64,000 nucleotides of DNA from Fragum whitleyi (GCA_948146395.1 OX411547.1:28333114-28397113), one strand, 5' to 3'. Shown: positions 20,878 through 32,755, counted from the stretch's first letter. The notes: a model not told the origin generated them from the sequence alone. Numbers and translations: made by a program.

Positions 20878-22259
20878 ACAAACACTTCTTGTTTTTCTCT
20901 AGACACTGGTCACTGAAACTTCTTGATAAAACTGTTGGTTGTAATGAAGCTATTCTCAGTGAAGAGTTCAGATGATAATTATGGAGCCTAATTGCACTTC
21001 TTAAACATGTTCCACTTGAAGGAAACCTTTTAAAGTAAGAGAGCCCTTATTTTGTTGCCATGCCTACCAAGGCTTATTCTGAGACAAATCTGAAATTCTG
21101 TGTGTCCAAAGTACTTTAAACATCTCTTAAGCTGGTTGGGAAACAAGCAGATGATATTGTACTATGGGCATAAACTCATTTCCTTTTTCTAAGTTAGGTC
21201 ACAAAATTAATTACACCAATTATTTAAATGCAATTTTTCAAAATTAGTTTAGGAAAAATATAAAAAGAAGTGAGATTTCACAAAAGATTTTGCTTACTTA
21301 AATTAATTACTTTTTACTGTGTGATATTTTTACATATGATTAATTGGCTTAAATATCATAAATTTTATTGATAGCCTGTTTGCAACCTCTTTCGATTTGG
21401 ACCTACCCTAAAATATATTTTTGTCAGACTGTTAACTTATTCTGAAAGAGAGGTTCTTGTCTGATTTCAAAGAAATCATCACTTTCAAGCATAAAATAAA
21501 TTGGCATATACTAGGGCATTAGAAACTATTAAATTACTTATATCAAAGCTCCTGTCTGTATTTGTTAACATTTCCAAAATGCAAGACAGCGTTCTTATAT
21601 GACTTTGTACAAAAAAACTAGTCTCAAAAATAAGCTTGAATTTGTCATTTCGATGTTCCGTAATGCATATGATTATGATACAATGATCTGAATAGGCCTT
21701 ACTTTATGAATATTTATGACCCGCAACATTTTGGACTCCAATTTGAAAAGAGTGCATTACTGCTCCTTCGCATGGGCATATTTTACATGACAAAAATCTC
21801 ATTTACATATATTACTTACTTATTCAGCATATTTTACTTTTCCTGAAAAAGCCACCGTTTGTCAATTGATTTGTGTTTTTATGTTACTCACCTTTTATAA
21901 CACTAAATCAAGAATAATTATTCAAAGAATGTTCATGAAATAGTGATATTTACTCTAAATTGAGACAGGGGCTGTAAAGACTTAAAAGCAAAGGAGCTGA
22001 GAAAGTAATAAATTTTTCTGGAAAAAATTGTGTCCATGCATTTGTGATTATATTACATAACATCAAAACATTAGAAATTATAATGGCCCCCTAGCATTGT
22101 ACCTTTTCACTAATTCTAAGCAATAACTGGCAAATTTACCAGAAAGTAAAACAAAAATATATGTTATTAGATCTAATGCTTTCCCAGATGATGTTAAAGC
22201 CGTTGTTAACATCTAAATTTAAGCCAAATTAGACTCCTAAGAAAAAGCTGAACAATTGT
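20878..22259. other. AT-rich DNA, no feature recognised
   Basis: About 1.4 kb without element ends, tandem repeats or coding signal that I can support. Confidence 0.5.
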
Positions 22260-22440
22260 TTTGAGGGTTAATGCAAAACTTTTGTAAGTGCCCATATTTA
22301 CAGGCACTTACAATAGTTTTGCAATAACTTTCTCAATTTCGAATTAAAGCTACAAAAGAAAAATATTTTTTCAGAAGCCTTGTACCAAGATTGCTTTTGG
22401 CATCAAGAAGGGCTGTGGCAATAGTTTTGCGCTAACCTCA
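22260..22440. mobile_element. Foldback/TIR element with GTAAGTGCC palindrome
   Basis: Outer ends TTGAGGGTTAATGCAAAACT and AGTTTTGCGCTAACCTCAA are inverted repeats. A strong palindrome at 22273-22322 pairs TTGTAAGTGCC with GGCACTTACAA. The same palindrome type occurs at 61434-61508, and half-sites occur near 9415 and 34966. Confidence 0.7.
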
Positions 22441-22901
22441 ACTTTAGAACAAAAAGTCTTGGACCATTGACATTGCTTTTGGCATCAAGAGGGGGTTGTT
22501 TGCTTAGGCTGTAATTTGTAATGACCCATGACCCTTGTAACAAGGGCAATATGACCATATTAACACATTTTGCTGTAGGGCAGAGCTCTGACATGTGCCG
22601 ACGTGACCCTATACATCGAATTAATGATGGCTCGTTTCCGTAGAGACGCATTTTAATTGTATGGTGAACAACTAGAATTGAGTTCCTTTTCTAAATTATG
22701 TTAATTGTGACATTTCGTCCCATATAATTTTGAGCATTTTCTCATAAGGCTCACGACTTGATGAAATCTTTGAAGAGTTGCATTTGTAATCATTCACATA
22801 ATTACCGTTGCAAACACTTTGCTTCATATCGAAAATATCTTGGATAATGCAAAGGAATAACTAAGCTTTCTTTTATATAAAATAAGAAATGACTTGCCCT
22901 A
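22441..22901. other. No feature recognised
   Basis: The 82-codon minus-strand open frame 22403-22651 overlaps the neighbouring foldback element's end and shows no motif. Otherwise nothing supportable. Confidence 0.5.
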
Positions 22902-23154
22902 TTAACCCTTGTCTTGCTGAATAAATTTTGGCTAAAACCAAAAATTTTCATCAAAATCAAAGGGCAAAAAGCACGGTAAGTACCAACTGTTGGTCATTTT
23001 TTATTTGAAACACTAAATCTATTGACCATTCTGGTTTGAAAGTGAGAAAGAGGTGGTGTAGACTAACATCAGACTGCACATATGTGCAGACTGATGCTTG
23101 TCTATAGCTCCTGCCAAAGCAGGAACATTCTGGGCTCAGCATGACAAGGGTTAA
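22902..23154. mobile_element. TTAA MITE family 2, intact copy
   Basis: TTAACCCTTGTCTTGCTGA at the left and CTCAGCATGACAAGGGTTAA at the right give ~18 bp terminal inverted repeats with TTAA at each end. The interior has AGACTGCACATATGTGCAGA and CAAAGCAGGAACATTC. 253 bp. Confidence 0.9.
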
Positions 23155-23250
23155 TGATTATATTATCTGAATCAGACATTATTGAATATTAGTTCTTTAG
23201 AATCTGCCTGTACCTCAATACCTACAATAAAGTTAATATAGTGTAGTAAA

Positions 23251-23615
23251 TCTACAGCCCTGTATTCAGGATGATAAAACAGTGCAAACAGTTTTCGAAT
23301 TATACCCCGCTTTGCATGTGCACTTGCGTGCAAAGCAGGGTACCAGGGATAATTCTGGCTCAGAATTTTATGTGCAAAAAATCTCATTCAGTTGGTACTT
23401 ATGAGAAATACTGAGTTTTCAATGGTAAATTAAACCAAATCCTTTGTTAAAGATATATTTTGCTGTGAGATTTTTCTCTCATTTAGCAAATTTGAATAAG
23501 ATATCTGGCAGAAAAATGAGAGAATTTACACAGATCTCACCCCAAAATGATCCCTGGGGTACAATTGGAAAACTGTTTGCACTGTTTTGTCATCCTGAAT
23601 GCAGGGCAGTAGCAC
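23251..23615. mobile_element. TIR element family 8 with ~70-90 bp arms
   Basis: CAGCCCTGTATTCAGGATGA, AAACAGTGCAAACAGTTTTC and TACCCCGCTTTGCA (23255-23320) reappear inverted as CAAACTGTTTGCAC..., TGTCATCCTGAATGCAGGG (23545-23615, arms partly eroded). The loop region between is about 180 bp. A related element is at 46765-47000. Open frames at 23172-23387 and 23444-23653 are opposite readings of the two arms. Confidence 0.75.
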
Positions 23616-23624
23616 CCATACACA

Positions 23625-23866
23625 ATCAATTCTACAGATTGCCCTGGGTTTGATCCCCGACGGCAGTACTCATTCTTTCCGACTATTTGTCTCTCATCAA
23701 TGGGTTTATGATAGTAGACCTATGTGAGATAGCAGCTGGAGGCTAGAAAAGGATGTCATGGTTGTACTGGTGAGAGAAATACCAGAAATGGATTGTTAGA
23801 ATGCTCCTGCCTCCGCGATATAACTAAAAAATGTTGAAAGCGGCAAAAAACTCCATTCAATCAATC
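23625..23866 (+). mobile_element. tRNA-derived SINE
   Basis: B box GGGTTTGATCCCC at 23646, CATTCTTTCCGACTATTTG, ATGTGAGATAGCAGCTGGAG, GAGAGAAATACCAG, GCGATATAACTAAAAAATG and 3' end TTGAAAGCGGCAAAAAACTC with CAATCAATC. The A-box part of the head is lost at the junction with the preceding element. Confidence 0.8.
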
Positions 23867-23932
23867 TACAGATTGCCAATTTTATTGAACATATTCGGGC
23901 AAAATTTCAATATCACTCATTACTTTCATTAT

Positions 23933-24234
23933 TACCATATTTCTCCTGATAAAAGCTCCCAGGAGCTATTCATAACATGGTAAGGGAGCCTTTATTTAGT
24001 ATGCATTTTTTGATTAAAAAATTATTAATATTTTAGGCCCTTTTCCCTTTAATTTGAGATGAAATTCCTCTAAGCAATCATTATTATGTTTGTTTAGAGG
24101 AAATTTATATCAAGTTAGAGAACTAGTCTCAAAAAGTTCCTGAAATATAGGCATTTGAAGTGGGTTTTCTTAGTAAAAAATGCAGGGGTTCTACTATTAG
24201 GGAGGGCGCTATTATTAGAGCAAATACAGTATTT
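23933..24234. mobile_element. MITE family 4
   Basis: Starts TACCATATTTCTCCTGATAA with CTCCCAGGAGCT and ends TATTATTAGAGCAAATACAG. Interior: TTTAGGCCCTTTTCCCTTTA and the inverted pair AGCAATCATT / TGTTTAGAGGAAAT. About 300 bp. Confidence 0.75.
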
Positions 24235-24283
24235 GGGCACAATATCAATATCACTCATTTACTAGCAATATTATGTTAAATGC

Positions 24284-24512
24284 TTAACCCTTTCCTGTTT
24301 TACAAAATTTTGGACCTGTCCAAATTCAAAGGTTTTGCAGACGAAAATTTAAAGTGGATTTAATTTGAAAAATAACCATTCAGTAGGGTAGAAAATAGTG
24401 TGGAAAAAGAAGAAATTGCTTGTCAGAAGCAATTTCTTCTTTTTTCACTATGTTTTCTCAATCATAAAATCACAGGCACATAAAAAGCAGGGATTAAACA
24501 GCAAAGGGTTAA
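24284..24512 (-). mobile_element. TTAA MITE family 1, copy 2
   Basis: Inverted relative to the copy at 20648: starts TTAACCCTTTCCTGTTTTAC and ends CAGCAAAGGGTTAA. The central hairpin AAGAAATTGCTTGTCAGAAG with CAATTTCTTCTT is nearly perfect. The 60-codon open frame 24398-24580 begins inside this hairpin and is not a gene. Confidence 0.9.
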
Positions 24513-25420
24513 GGTTGATAATGTTATTGATTTTAAAAGATCAATCATCATATATTGATTCACTTTTTTTGTCAGTATAATTGAAAGACTCATATTGCTG
24601 AAGAAGAATATTTATGGGATGAAGAGAGTATTTGTTGCTTTCATGGAGTATGATATTAAAAACCTAACCAACCTGTAAACAAATATGCAAAGTGGATTCA
24701 TACATGAGTGTTATTAGGTTTTTAATTTCATACCTCCATGAAATCATTAAATACTTTCTTCATATCTTAAAATTTAATAGCATGAAACAAGCATGTTAAA
24801 ATTTTCCATTAAAAATGATTTCTTATGGGATTTCTATAGTTTACTTTGTGCAGAAGCTTACAAAATAGCTCTATACTCAAACTTGATTTCACCCAGGGAT
24901 AAAACCAATATATTAGCCAATCAGAATGCAGGAATCATGATGTAAAAACTAAAATTATAGTATAGATTCATTGAATTTCGTCAAATCATTCCTCTGGCCA
25001 GAACCATAAAAAATGTACTTTAAGATTTATGGCTTCCTGACCAGACCCCCAAATGATAATTAAAGTAATAATTATTTTGATAAATGGTGGTAAAATAGGT
25101 CCCCAAAATTGTCTCGCTTTTTACTCTGACTCTAATCCACTGTCACTTGACTTGAATAGACTCGGAGCCCAGTTCATTGAAAATGATGAAATTGAAGCTC
25201 GCATTAGAGGTTAGAATTACGTTAAATAGGATAGTGTGTAAACATGGTCCATAATAATTTTCTCCCTATCATCAGCCCTAATCTCATGAATATAAATGAT
25301 GTGCCAGGTTAATCGTACCCCAAAATGGAGTTATTTAGACAAAGATGCTTCTTGTTTACAAAACCTAAAAACTTGCAATGGATTCTTTTTATTGTTGTAA
25401 ATAATGGTCATTACATTAAA
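24513..25420. other. No feature recognised
   Basis: AT-rich DNA. I see a repeated theme TATTAAAAACCTAA / TTAGGTTTTTAATTTCATAC (24651-24665 and 24716-24735, inverted), a short foldback, but no coding or transposon ends. Confidence 0.45.
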
Positions 25421-25506
25421 TCGATGGCTCATCAGGAAACAGTTGTAATTGCCTATAAAAGTATAGGCTGTCGGAGTTTTACAACTGTTTTGTGCTGAGC
25501 CATCGA
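25421..25506. repeat. Imperfect palindrome, ~29 bp arms
   Basis: TCGATGGCTCA..AAACAGTTGTAA on the left pairs with TTACAACTGTTT..TGAGCCATCGA on the right across a ~27-base loop, with a few mismatches between the two blocks. The minus-strand open frame 25331-25573 crosses it. Possibly a tiny foldback element. Confidence 0.75.
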
Positions 25507-25758
25507 AATAGTTTGTTATCCTCAAAAAGCATCTCTTTGAAGTGAATGCACAACATTTCCACTGCAATCTCACCGGGCTCCTGCTGCAGTTAAGGTGATG
25601 TCATAGCGTTATCACTGAGCTCTGGTAACTTTCAGATCGCTGTAAAAGTGCTATATGGCACCTCAGCCCTGTAACATACCTGTAGTTATGTACTAGCCCG
25701 TAGCTTGGAGTCGACACTGTTCAATAATGATGGCAAAGTTTGGTAATTTAATTTGGTA

Positions 25759-26030
25759 AGCTATACATAACATGGCCAGAGAGCTTTTGGTATGCAAATC
25801 ATTAAAAAATCATTAAATTTGATGTCTTTTAGGCCCTTTTTCCCCCTAATTTGAGATGAATTTCCGTTAAACAATCATGTAAATGATTGTTTAGAGGAAA
25901 TTCAACTCAAATTAGAGAAGAAGTCTCAAAAAGTTCTAAAATCTAGGCATTTGAAGAGGGTTTTCCTTGTAAAAAATGAAGGGGTACTACTATTAGGGAG
26001 GGCACCATTATTAGAGGAAAAACTGTATTA
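25759..26030. mobile_element. MITE family 4, 5'-truncated
   Basis: Begins within the family (ATAACATGGCCAGAGAGC). Contains TCTTTTAGGCCC, the palindromic AACAATCATGTAAATGATTG, GTCTCAAAAAGTTCT and ends ATTATTAGAGGAAAAACTG. The expected ACCATATTTCTCC start is missing. Confidence 0.7.
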
Positions 26031-26661
26031 TAATTTCGTAGACATAGAGTTTGTCTTTGTTTGATTGTTTTTCTTATAATGTCTGATTTGTATTTACATA
26101 ACTTTTTTTTCGTAGATGTTCTTTGATGGGGAAATCTGAGTAAATCATATAAATACCTTGGGCAAAAATTTAAAATCAAATTGCCCATATAAGGCGCAGT
26201 GAAATAAGGAGGCTGTTTGGTGTTAGTGACGGGTCCATTCTTTCTCTCTTCATTGTATCCGTGTTAACTGATCTTCGTCAAAACCGTGTTAATTGAGTCC
26301 ACGACGATTTGAGTATGCTCATAAAAACTACCTGTCGTCTTCACAGGACGACTTTCTTGTCGTCAACCTTTAAAAACACCCAACACCTGCAATTTAAGTA
26401 TTCAATTTCTGACTTTTGTGTCGACACATCTGTATAGCTTTTTTACCATGGCGTTTATTTTCCAAAGCTTTTGTTGCCATGGCATTTATAGAACGCCACA
26501 GTTTTGGTAATCAAATAGGCATAAATTGTATGATGTCCTCCTTTACAAATTGGTTAATGAATGATATGGGCAAAGCTGAAATTTATAGGGATTTTGTTGA
26601 GTTTGAGTTATTTCGTTGCACTGCATGAATCATATAATTTCACATTCACAATCAGTCCATA
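26031..26661. other. No gene recognised
   Basis: Somewhat richer in CpG around 26270-26420 (GTCGTC motifs). The 70-codon frame 26416-26628 has no domain or motif that I recognise. ACCATGGCGTTTATTTTCC and GCCATGGCATTTATAG form a short direct repeat. Confidence 0.4.
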
Positions 26662-26810
26662 TTAAGGTAGAGGACCCGTAATGTTTCTGAAAAAAATTTA
26701 ACAGTATTAACTGAGGTTTCCTAATGATTTCATTAGGAAACCTTGGTTAACATTGTGAAAGATTATGAGTTCGGAAATGCTGAGGAACTAGCATGGGTCC
26801 ACTACCTGAA
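26662..26810. mobile_element. Foldback MITE family 3
   Basis: TTAAGGTAGAGGACCCGTAA and GGGTCCACTACCTGAA at the ends. Inner arms GAGGTTTCCTAATG and CATTAGGAAACCTTGG form a nearly perfect hairpin. 149 bp. Confidence 0.8.
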
Positions 26811-27025
26811 GAAGCTTAAATGTATGTTTAAAAATATCTAAAATTTAGTGTCAAAAAGTTAGTGATTTAGTGACACAAAGCATCATCTCTGAGACAGAGC
26901 TCATCATTTTATAGGCATTTATTGAATTTGATCTACAAGACAAAGAAACAATTTTGCAAACGGATTATTCAGAGAAACCAGAGTAAGAGAAACATTGGAC
27001 TGTTTTATTAGTAAGAGTTGATTTT

Positions 27026-27200
27026 TATGCCCCTGTATCGAGAGATCGGGGGCATATTGTGTTACTCATGTCAGTCTGTCTGTCTGTCTGTCCGGCCGTC
27101 TGTCTGTCCGTCTGTCTGTCCGAAAACTTAACCCGAAATCTTAACCTTTGCCTTATCGAGAGATCGCTGTTACGGTTGGCATTCATGTTTCACAAACACA
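27026..27200 (+). mobile_element. 5' fragment of a Helentron-like element
   Basis: TTATGCCCCTGTATCGAGAG with ATCGGGGGCATA forms the 5' hairpin. A (GTCT/GTCC)n tract follows at 27083-27122, then CCGAAAACTTAACCCG and a second ATCGAGAGATCG. The tandem core and 3' end are missing. Confidence 0.6.
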
Positions 27201-27409
27201 CCTTGTTTTGCTAATAGTAGTATTACATTATCTAGTATGATAAAGAAATGCAGAATAAGTATTTTTCCATTGCTTAAATAAGAAATCCAAATAACTGCAT
27301 CAACTCCAAAGATGAAAAAAATACTTGAATGAAAGTAAGCTCAAAACTATTTTTGTCCTTATAAAAGGTGCCATAGAATTGTTTAATGCTTAGTATAATT
27401 TATGTTATT

Positions 27410-28427
27410 AGTCCCCCAACCGGTAACCGGTTGGGGGACTATAGGTTTGCTCGATTCCGTCTGTCCGTCTGTCTGTCTGTCCGTCACACTTTTGTCCGGG
27501 CTATATCATCTAAACCATATGTGGTAGCAACTTCAAACTTGGTACACTTATAGATCTCATTGATGAGAAGTGTCATGTTCGAGAACTGTTATTCTGCCAC
27601 GCCCACTTTTTGAGTTATTGCCCTTTGTTGTTTTTAGTCTTACATTCTTGTCCAGATCATATCTCCTAAACTATAAGTGCTAGCAACTTTAAACTTTGTA
27701 CACGTATAAATCTCATTGAGAACAAGTGTCATGTTTAAGAACTGTTACTCTGCCACACCCTCTTTTTGAGTTATTGCCCTTTGTTGTTTTTGCCTTTACA
27801 TTTTTGTCCGGAACATATCTTCTAAACCATTAGTGCTAGAAACTTCAAACTTGCTACACTTATAGATATCATTGAGGACAAGTGTCATTTACAAGAACTG
27901 TCACTCTGCCATGTCCACTTTTTGAGTTATTGCCCTTTGTTGTTTCTATCCTTACATTTTTGTCCCGTACTAATCTATCAAACCATAAGCCCTAGCAACT
28001 TCAAACTTTGTACACTGGTAGATCTCATTGAGAAGAAGTGTAATGCACAAGAACTGTTTCTCTGCCACATCTACTTTTTTAGTTATTGTCCGTTGTTGTT
28101 TTTTATCCTGACATTTTTGTCCGGACCATATCTCCTGAGCCATCAGTGCTAGCAATTTCAAACTTGGTACACTTATAGATCTCATTGAGGACAAGTGGCA
28201 TGTACAAGAATCATTCTTCTCTGCCCTGACTTTTGGAGTTTTTGCCATTGGTTGTTTTTACTCTTATATTTTTGTTTGGGACATTTTGTTCAAATCCTAA
28301 TATGCTAGCAACTTCAAATTTTGTATACAGTTATAGATCTAGTAAGTAGGAGATATATTATAAGAAAGGATTTTTTGTTATCCGGTGGGGGACTCCTGTA
28401 TTGCACCGCAATACGACATGCACTTGT
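27410..28427 (+). mobile_element. Helentron-like (HINE/pearl-type) element B, 1.02 kb
   Basis: The 5' terminus is a perfect 14 bp stem (AGTCCCCCAACCGG, loop TAA, CCGGTTGGGGGACT), then ATAGGTTTGCTC, a GTCT/GTCC microsatellite, six monomers of ~155 bp (CTAGCAACTTCAAACTT near 27527, 27685, 27840, 27993, 28150, 28310), the subterminal inverted copy TCCGGTGGGGGACTCC, 3' hairpin GTATTG/CAATAC and end GCACTTGTT. Same family as A, opposite orientation. Its last TT is immediately followed by the start of element C. Open frames 27922-28152 and 27970-28248 are monomer shadows. Confidence 0.85.
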
Positions 28428-29401
28428 TAGTCCCCTACCGGTGTTCACACCGGAGGGGACTATAGGTTTGCCCTCCGTCTGTCCGTCCGTCTGTCCGCTC
28501 AAATCTGGATCCCGCGATAACTTAATAACTAAGCAAGCGTTTTTGATGAAAGTTGGTATATGACTAGATGGCAATGTGTAGATTATGCACATCATTTTAT
28601 TTTTGTTTTTCGACTTAAATTGAGGTTGCTATGGTTACAGAAATAGTGAAAATTATGGCCAAAAATGGGATCCTGCGATAAGATAATAACTAAGCAAGCT
28701 AGTTTGATGAGACTTGGTATATGACTATATGGCAATGTGTAGATTATGCACATCATTTTATTTTTGTTTTTAGACTAAAATTGTTGTTGCTATGGTTACG
28801 GAAATAGTGAAAATATGGCAAAAAATATTGGATCCTGTGATAAGTTAATAAGTAAGCAAGCTAATTTGATGAGACTTGGTATATGACTAGATGGCAATGT
28901 GTAGATTATGCACATCATTTTATCTTTGTTCTTTGACAAAAAGTGCGGTTGCTATGGTAACGGAAAAAGTGAAAATATGTTAAAAAATGGATCCTGCAAT
29001 AACTTAATAACTAAGCAAGCTAACTTGATGAAACCTGTTTTAAGATGTAAAAAAAATTATAAGCCATGTTAGTCAGGGTGGTGATGCAGCAGTATTAATC
29101 ACCTCCAGTGAAAGTTCTCATTTCTTACCAACAAGACTGAAGAAAAACATCTTGGATCAGACAAGGTAACTGTTATTGATACTATTTCTTGCATCTGTCT
29201 ATTGCTTGCATGAATTGTATAGTGGGCACAGCAGAGACAACAACTCATGTTAAGTCTTGTTTAACCCTTTCCAAAACAAGACCTGGTTTTGACGTCCCTG
29301 ATAGAATTGGCGTGGGAAAACATTGAGACAAAAGACCATATTGAGTCAATGTGAAGCCGGTAGGGGACTTTATGTGTTGCATACAACACCAGATACTTGT
29401 T
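28428..29401 (+). mobile_element. Helentron-like element C, directly abutting B
   Basis: 5' hairpin AGTCCCCTACCGGTG / CACCGGAGGGGACT, TATAGGTTTGCCC, GTCT/GTCC tract, four ~160 bp monomers (GGATCC.GCGATAA near 28507, 28668, 28832, 28989), a unique-looking 3' section, subterminal AAGCCGGTAGGGGACTT, 3' hairpin GTGTTG/CAACAC and end GATACTTGTT. Nearly identical to D (33518-34494) up to 29333, after which the terminal ~68 bases differ. Open frames 28314-28595 and 28321-28563 are incidental. Confidence 0.85.
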
Positions 29402-30372
29402 TGAACTGTTATACAATATGCTTTGTTTCAACCATATTATCTGGGAGTTTGACCCGTCTGACAGCTCTTGTCTTAAGCTCTAGTAAGAGGAATCATAATG
29501 CTGATAAAAATTCTTTTATCCCCTTGGTATATATTAGACAGAGAAAACATTTCAATTTTGAAATATTCCAAATTTCTTATCTCTACAATCTCTAAATGAC
29601 CAAATGGTTCATCTCTGCCCCATAATGTTGCATGGTCTATCTACAATAGCCATTGTACAAATCAATCAAAGGCCTATAATGCCAGTAAATAGGTCCTCCA
29701 ATCAGATAAGCCCTTTTTTGTGAAGAATATGAGTACCAAGAAATGTATAGAATGTTTTAATTGGCAGATATCAGAAGATGCATGATGGGATATGTCACAT
29801 GACTTTCTAAAATCAAAATACTGAGTTGATTGGTAAAAGTTGTTTTGAATCACTTTTACCGTAATTGATATAGTTGATCATCAAAATTTACACTTCCCAT
29901 GGTGTTTACAACATACACATCTTTTGCAGACAGTATAGACTTAGATCAGCCTGCACAGATGTGCAGTCTGATCTTAAAGCCTACTTTGGCTGCTTTGTAA
30001 TTAGTTGATGTCAGAAAAGGTTGATTCAGACTTGTTGAAATGTCCAAAGAATTGGCAATTAGTTGGAAATAAAATTTGAATTTAGCAGGGATAAGGGCTA
30101 ACAGTTACTTTAGTCATTTTATTGAAAATTTTACTACAGTATGATAATTAGTATTACATTCATTTGAAGGTTAGGTGCTTGAGTCTAAACCCCCAATATT
30201 CTGTCTATGGAAGGAAATACAGATATTAGGATCAGCCTGCACATATATATGTATAGTCTGTTTTAAGTCTATTCTACTTGATTTTCCTATCTATAACAAA
30301 AGAGTTTAAAAAGTATGTTAACAAAATAAAAACTGACTCTCAAAAGCTGCACTCCCTTGATTTGGGTGTCCT
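29402..30372. other. Mostly unique DNA with a MITE-2-related core
   Basis: Between about 29928 and 30060 is GCAGACAGTATAGACTTAGA, then CAGCCTGCACAGATGTGCAG and AATTGGCAATTAGTTGG, shared with 60935-61080. A shorter relative (CAGCCTGCACATATATATG) lies near 30234. The TTAACCCTTGTCATG ends of family 2 are not visible, so these are truncated or sister elements. Confidence 0.5.
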
Positions 30373-30890
30373 GTCAACTCGGCCTGTTAAAAACTCGGCC
30401 CGCATAAAACTCGGCCTGTGTAAAACTCGGCCCGTTTACTCCGCCTGTATATAACTTATATAGTGTTTAGCCCAGTAAACGGATATATAAGCATAGTTAC
30501 CAGATAGTTAATCAATGTGTGCAATGTACTTAAAGGGGGTGCAAATTCACAATTGGTGACTAAAATCTACGATTTTCATATTTAATATGCATATAACTTG
30601 TCATCTTCTTTTGTGCTAAGTAAAAATAATTTGAAAAATAAATTTGAATAAAAGATGAATTAAATAGATCTATTTAATCATATATCTATTTTATCGCATA
30701 TTTACACAAATGCCATATAATAGTAAAATAAGATTATTATTATTAAAAACCTTTTTAACAAGTGATTATTAATTAAAAAAAAAAGGCACATAAGGTCCCG
30801 AAATATTTACATTGTTTTGTCATACATGTACCTATACAATATATAAACAGGCCGAGTTGACGGGCCGAGTTATTCACAGGCCGAGTTGAC
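30373..30890. mobile_element. Element with tandemly repeated terminal inverted repeats (ACTCGGCC)
   Basis: The left end is ~16 bp units: GTCAACTCGGCCTGTTAAA, ACTCGGCCCGCATAAA, ACTCGGCCTGTGTAAA, ACTCGGCCCG. The right end is the reverse: ACAGGCCGAGTTGACG, GGCCGAGTTATTC, ACAGGCCGAGTTGAC. The 400 bp between is very AT-rich and non-coding. The unit array at each end forms the inverted repeat. I do not recognise the superfamily. Confidence 0.8.
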
Positions 30891-32638
30891 TGTGAACCTT
30901 GATTTGGATTCAAATTTGCTAGGCTTTTTATACAGCATGACGACTGGGAACCTGACAAGGAATTGTAAAATTAGTTTGAATATAGGAATTTTTGTCACAA
31001 TATCTCCATATAATAATATAGGTTGTGTAAATTGAACAAGCAAGTCTGGTAATGTTTGAGAACAGAGTATTTGGCTACAAATCAGTGAATGGAAATCACT
31101 GGGCAAGGATGAGGTTTTACTGTCTATGTACGGCTAAAATTTGCATAAAAAACTCTTTTCATTGATGTGGAAGAGACAATAAGAATCAGTTTTGCAATAT
31201 CTTTCATTACATTTGGCATTTTATGAGGCATGTCAAAAACAATCAGGCCGATAGGAATGGATTTCTCATGTCAAATTTAGTCTTTGATTTGGAACAAATT
31301 GAATAAGCCTTCTTGAGCCTTTCAGAAATTATTGGCACTTAACTTGTTGAAACCTTTTCCTCTGTGCTAAACCTTAATATCAGACCTCTGTTACCACATC
31401 CAATTTCAGTATGACAATTAAAGGCTGTAAATGGCATATACGTCTCGCTTCCGTTATTTCATTGAACTGTCTGTACTTCTGTCCTGTGTGCTTGGTCAGG
31501 TAGTAACTTCTTCACCCAGGAATGTATTTAAAAGATTTACATACAGATTCTTAGTCTCATTGATGTCCATTTGTCTAGCCAACAGTCAGTATGGTTGCAA
31601 AACTTAACCAGAAAACTGAACATTGTCAATTACCGTACCTATTTGAGGTACAAAATTATTCATATGGGCCATGATGATAGATCTCAATGATACCCATTTT
31701 GCTAACACCATATCAAGGTCAGGTGATTAGGTCCAGGTCATTTACCAAGGTCAAATGTTCCAAAACCTTACCAAAAAAAATCTTACCATTGCTAATCACT
31801 TAAAGCATTATTTGTCAGTATACAATGCTGTTACCGGTATTTGGTACTTACAAAGATTGCAGCTGCAGCCGCAGATACCAAGCCTGAAGTCATGTGACAA
31901 TGTTCAAGGTCAAATTTCTGAAAAAAGTTGCTGTATAGGGAGCATTTGCACATCGTGTTGTTCGAATTATTTGTATAGATATTCCTTTCAACAACATTTC
32001 AGATAATTTTTATGGGAAATTTGTGGAGATTTTTAATTTCCAAGATGACAGACAAAATGGCAACCATTCAACAATTATTTCACTCAAAAGTTTGTCTTTA
32101 TTTCTCCACAGATTTTCTTTAAGTCTTTCCCGTTAATATTGAATTTTATGTTCCTACATATGAAGGAAAAGTATTGCTACTGTTGCTATAAAAATGACTT
32201 GAAACATTTCAAATGCTAGAGTAATGTAAGTGGTTTATATATAATATGTACTAAGTGTTTTGTATCAAAAAAATATCTAACAATGTTTGGGAAATGTCAA
32301 GGCTTTTCGATGACAATTATCCATTCCCACAAATGGGGTAGATATTTTTATGTAGAATACATTAAGTATGTATTATATTTATCTTATAACCTCTTTTTGC
32401 CTTGTTTTCGTCAATGTTTCTAACAGAAATGCAAGTTTCTGAAAATAACTTGAATATGTCATTGTTGAAATATTCTAAATTTATCCAAGTAATATCATAA
32501 AGCATATCATCTGGAGCTTACATCAGCGAGCTTATTGTTTCTTTGTCACAGTTGTAAGAGCCTGTATATTCATAGGCATTTTAATCCTTACAAAAAATTT
32601 CAAGCCTGTCCTTTAATCTTCTAGAACATGAAAAAGTA
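30891..32638. other. No gene recognised; decayed repeat-like stretch
   Basis: From about 31540 to 31930 the text (AAGGTCAGGTGATTAGGTCC, ACCAAGGTCAAATGTTCC, GTTCAAGGTCAAATTTC) resembles old monomers of Helentron-like cores. No ends are visible and I would not delimit an element. The 83-codon frame 31755-32006 falls in this stretch. Confidence 0.4.
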
Positions 32639-32755
32639 CTGGTTCTTAAACATTCTGCAACTTGTACTTGAACAAGTTTTAAAACTGGTTCAAGAACTAG
32701 TTTTAGAAGTTCTTAAACTGCTATATATCATTGTAGAATGTTCAAGAACCAGTTC
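32639..32755. repeat. Imperfect palindrome with nested inverted repeats
   Basis: CTGGTTCTTAAACATTCTGC at the left pairs with AGAATGTTCAAGAACCAG at the right. Between them lie ACTTGTACTTGAACAAGT and CTGGTTCAAGAACTAG, themselves palindromic. Small foldback structure of unknown origin. Confidence 0.7.

Noticed and set aside
24398..24580. Lys/Phe-rich small protein shared with 45452-45670
   Set aside because: Both frames start inside the central hairpin of TTAA MITE family 1. The shared residues come from the AAGAAATT / AATTTCTTC stem.
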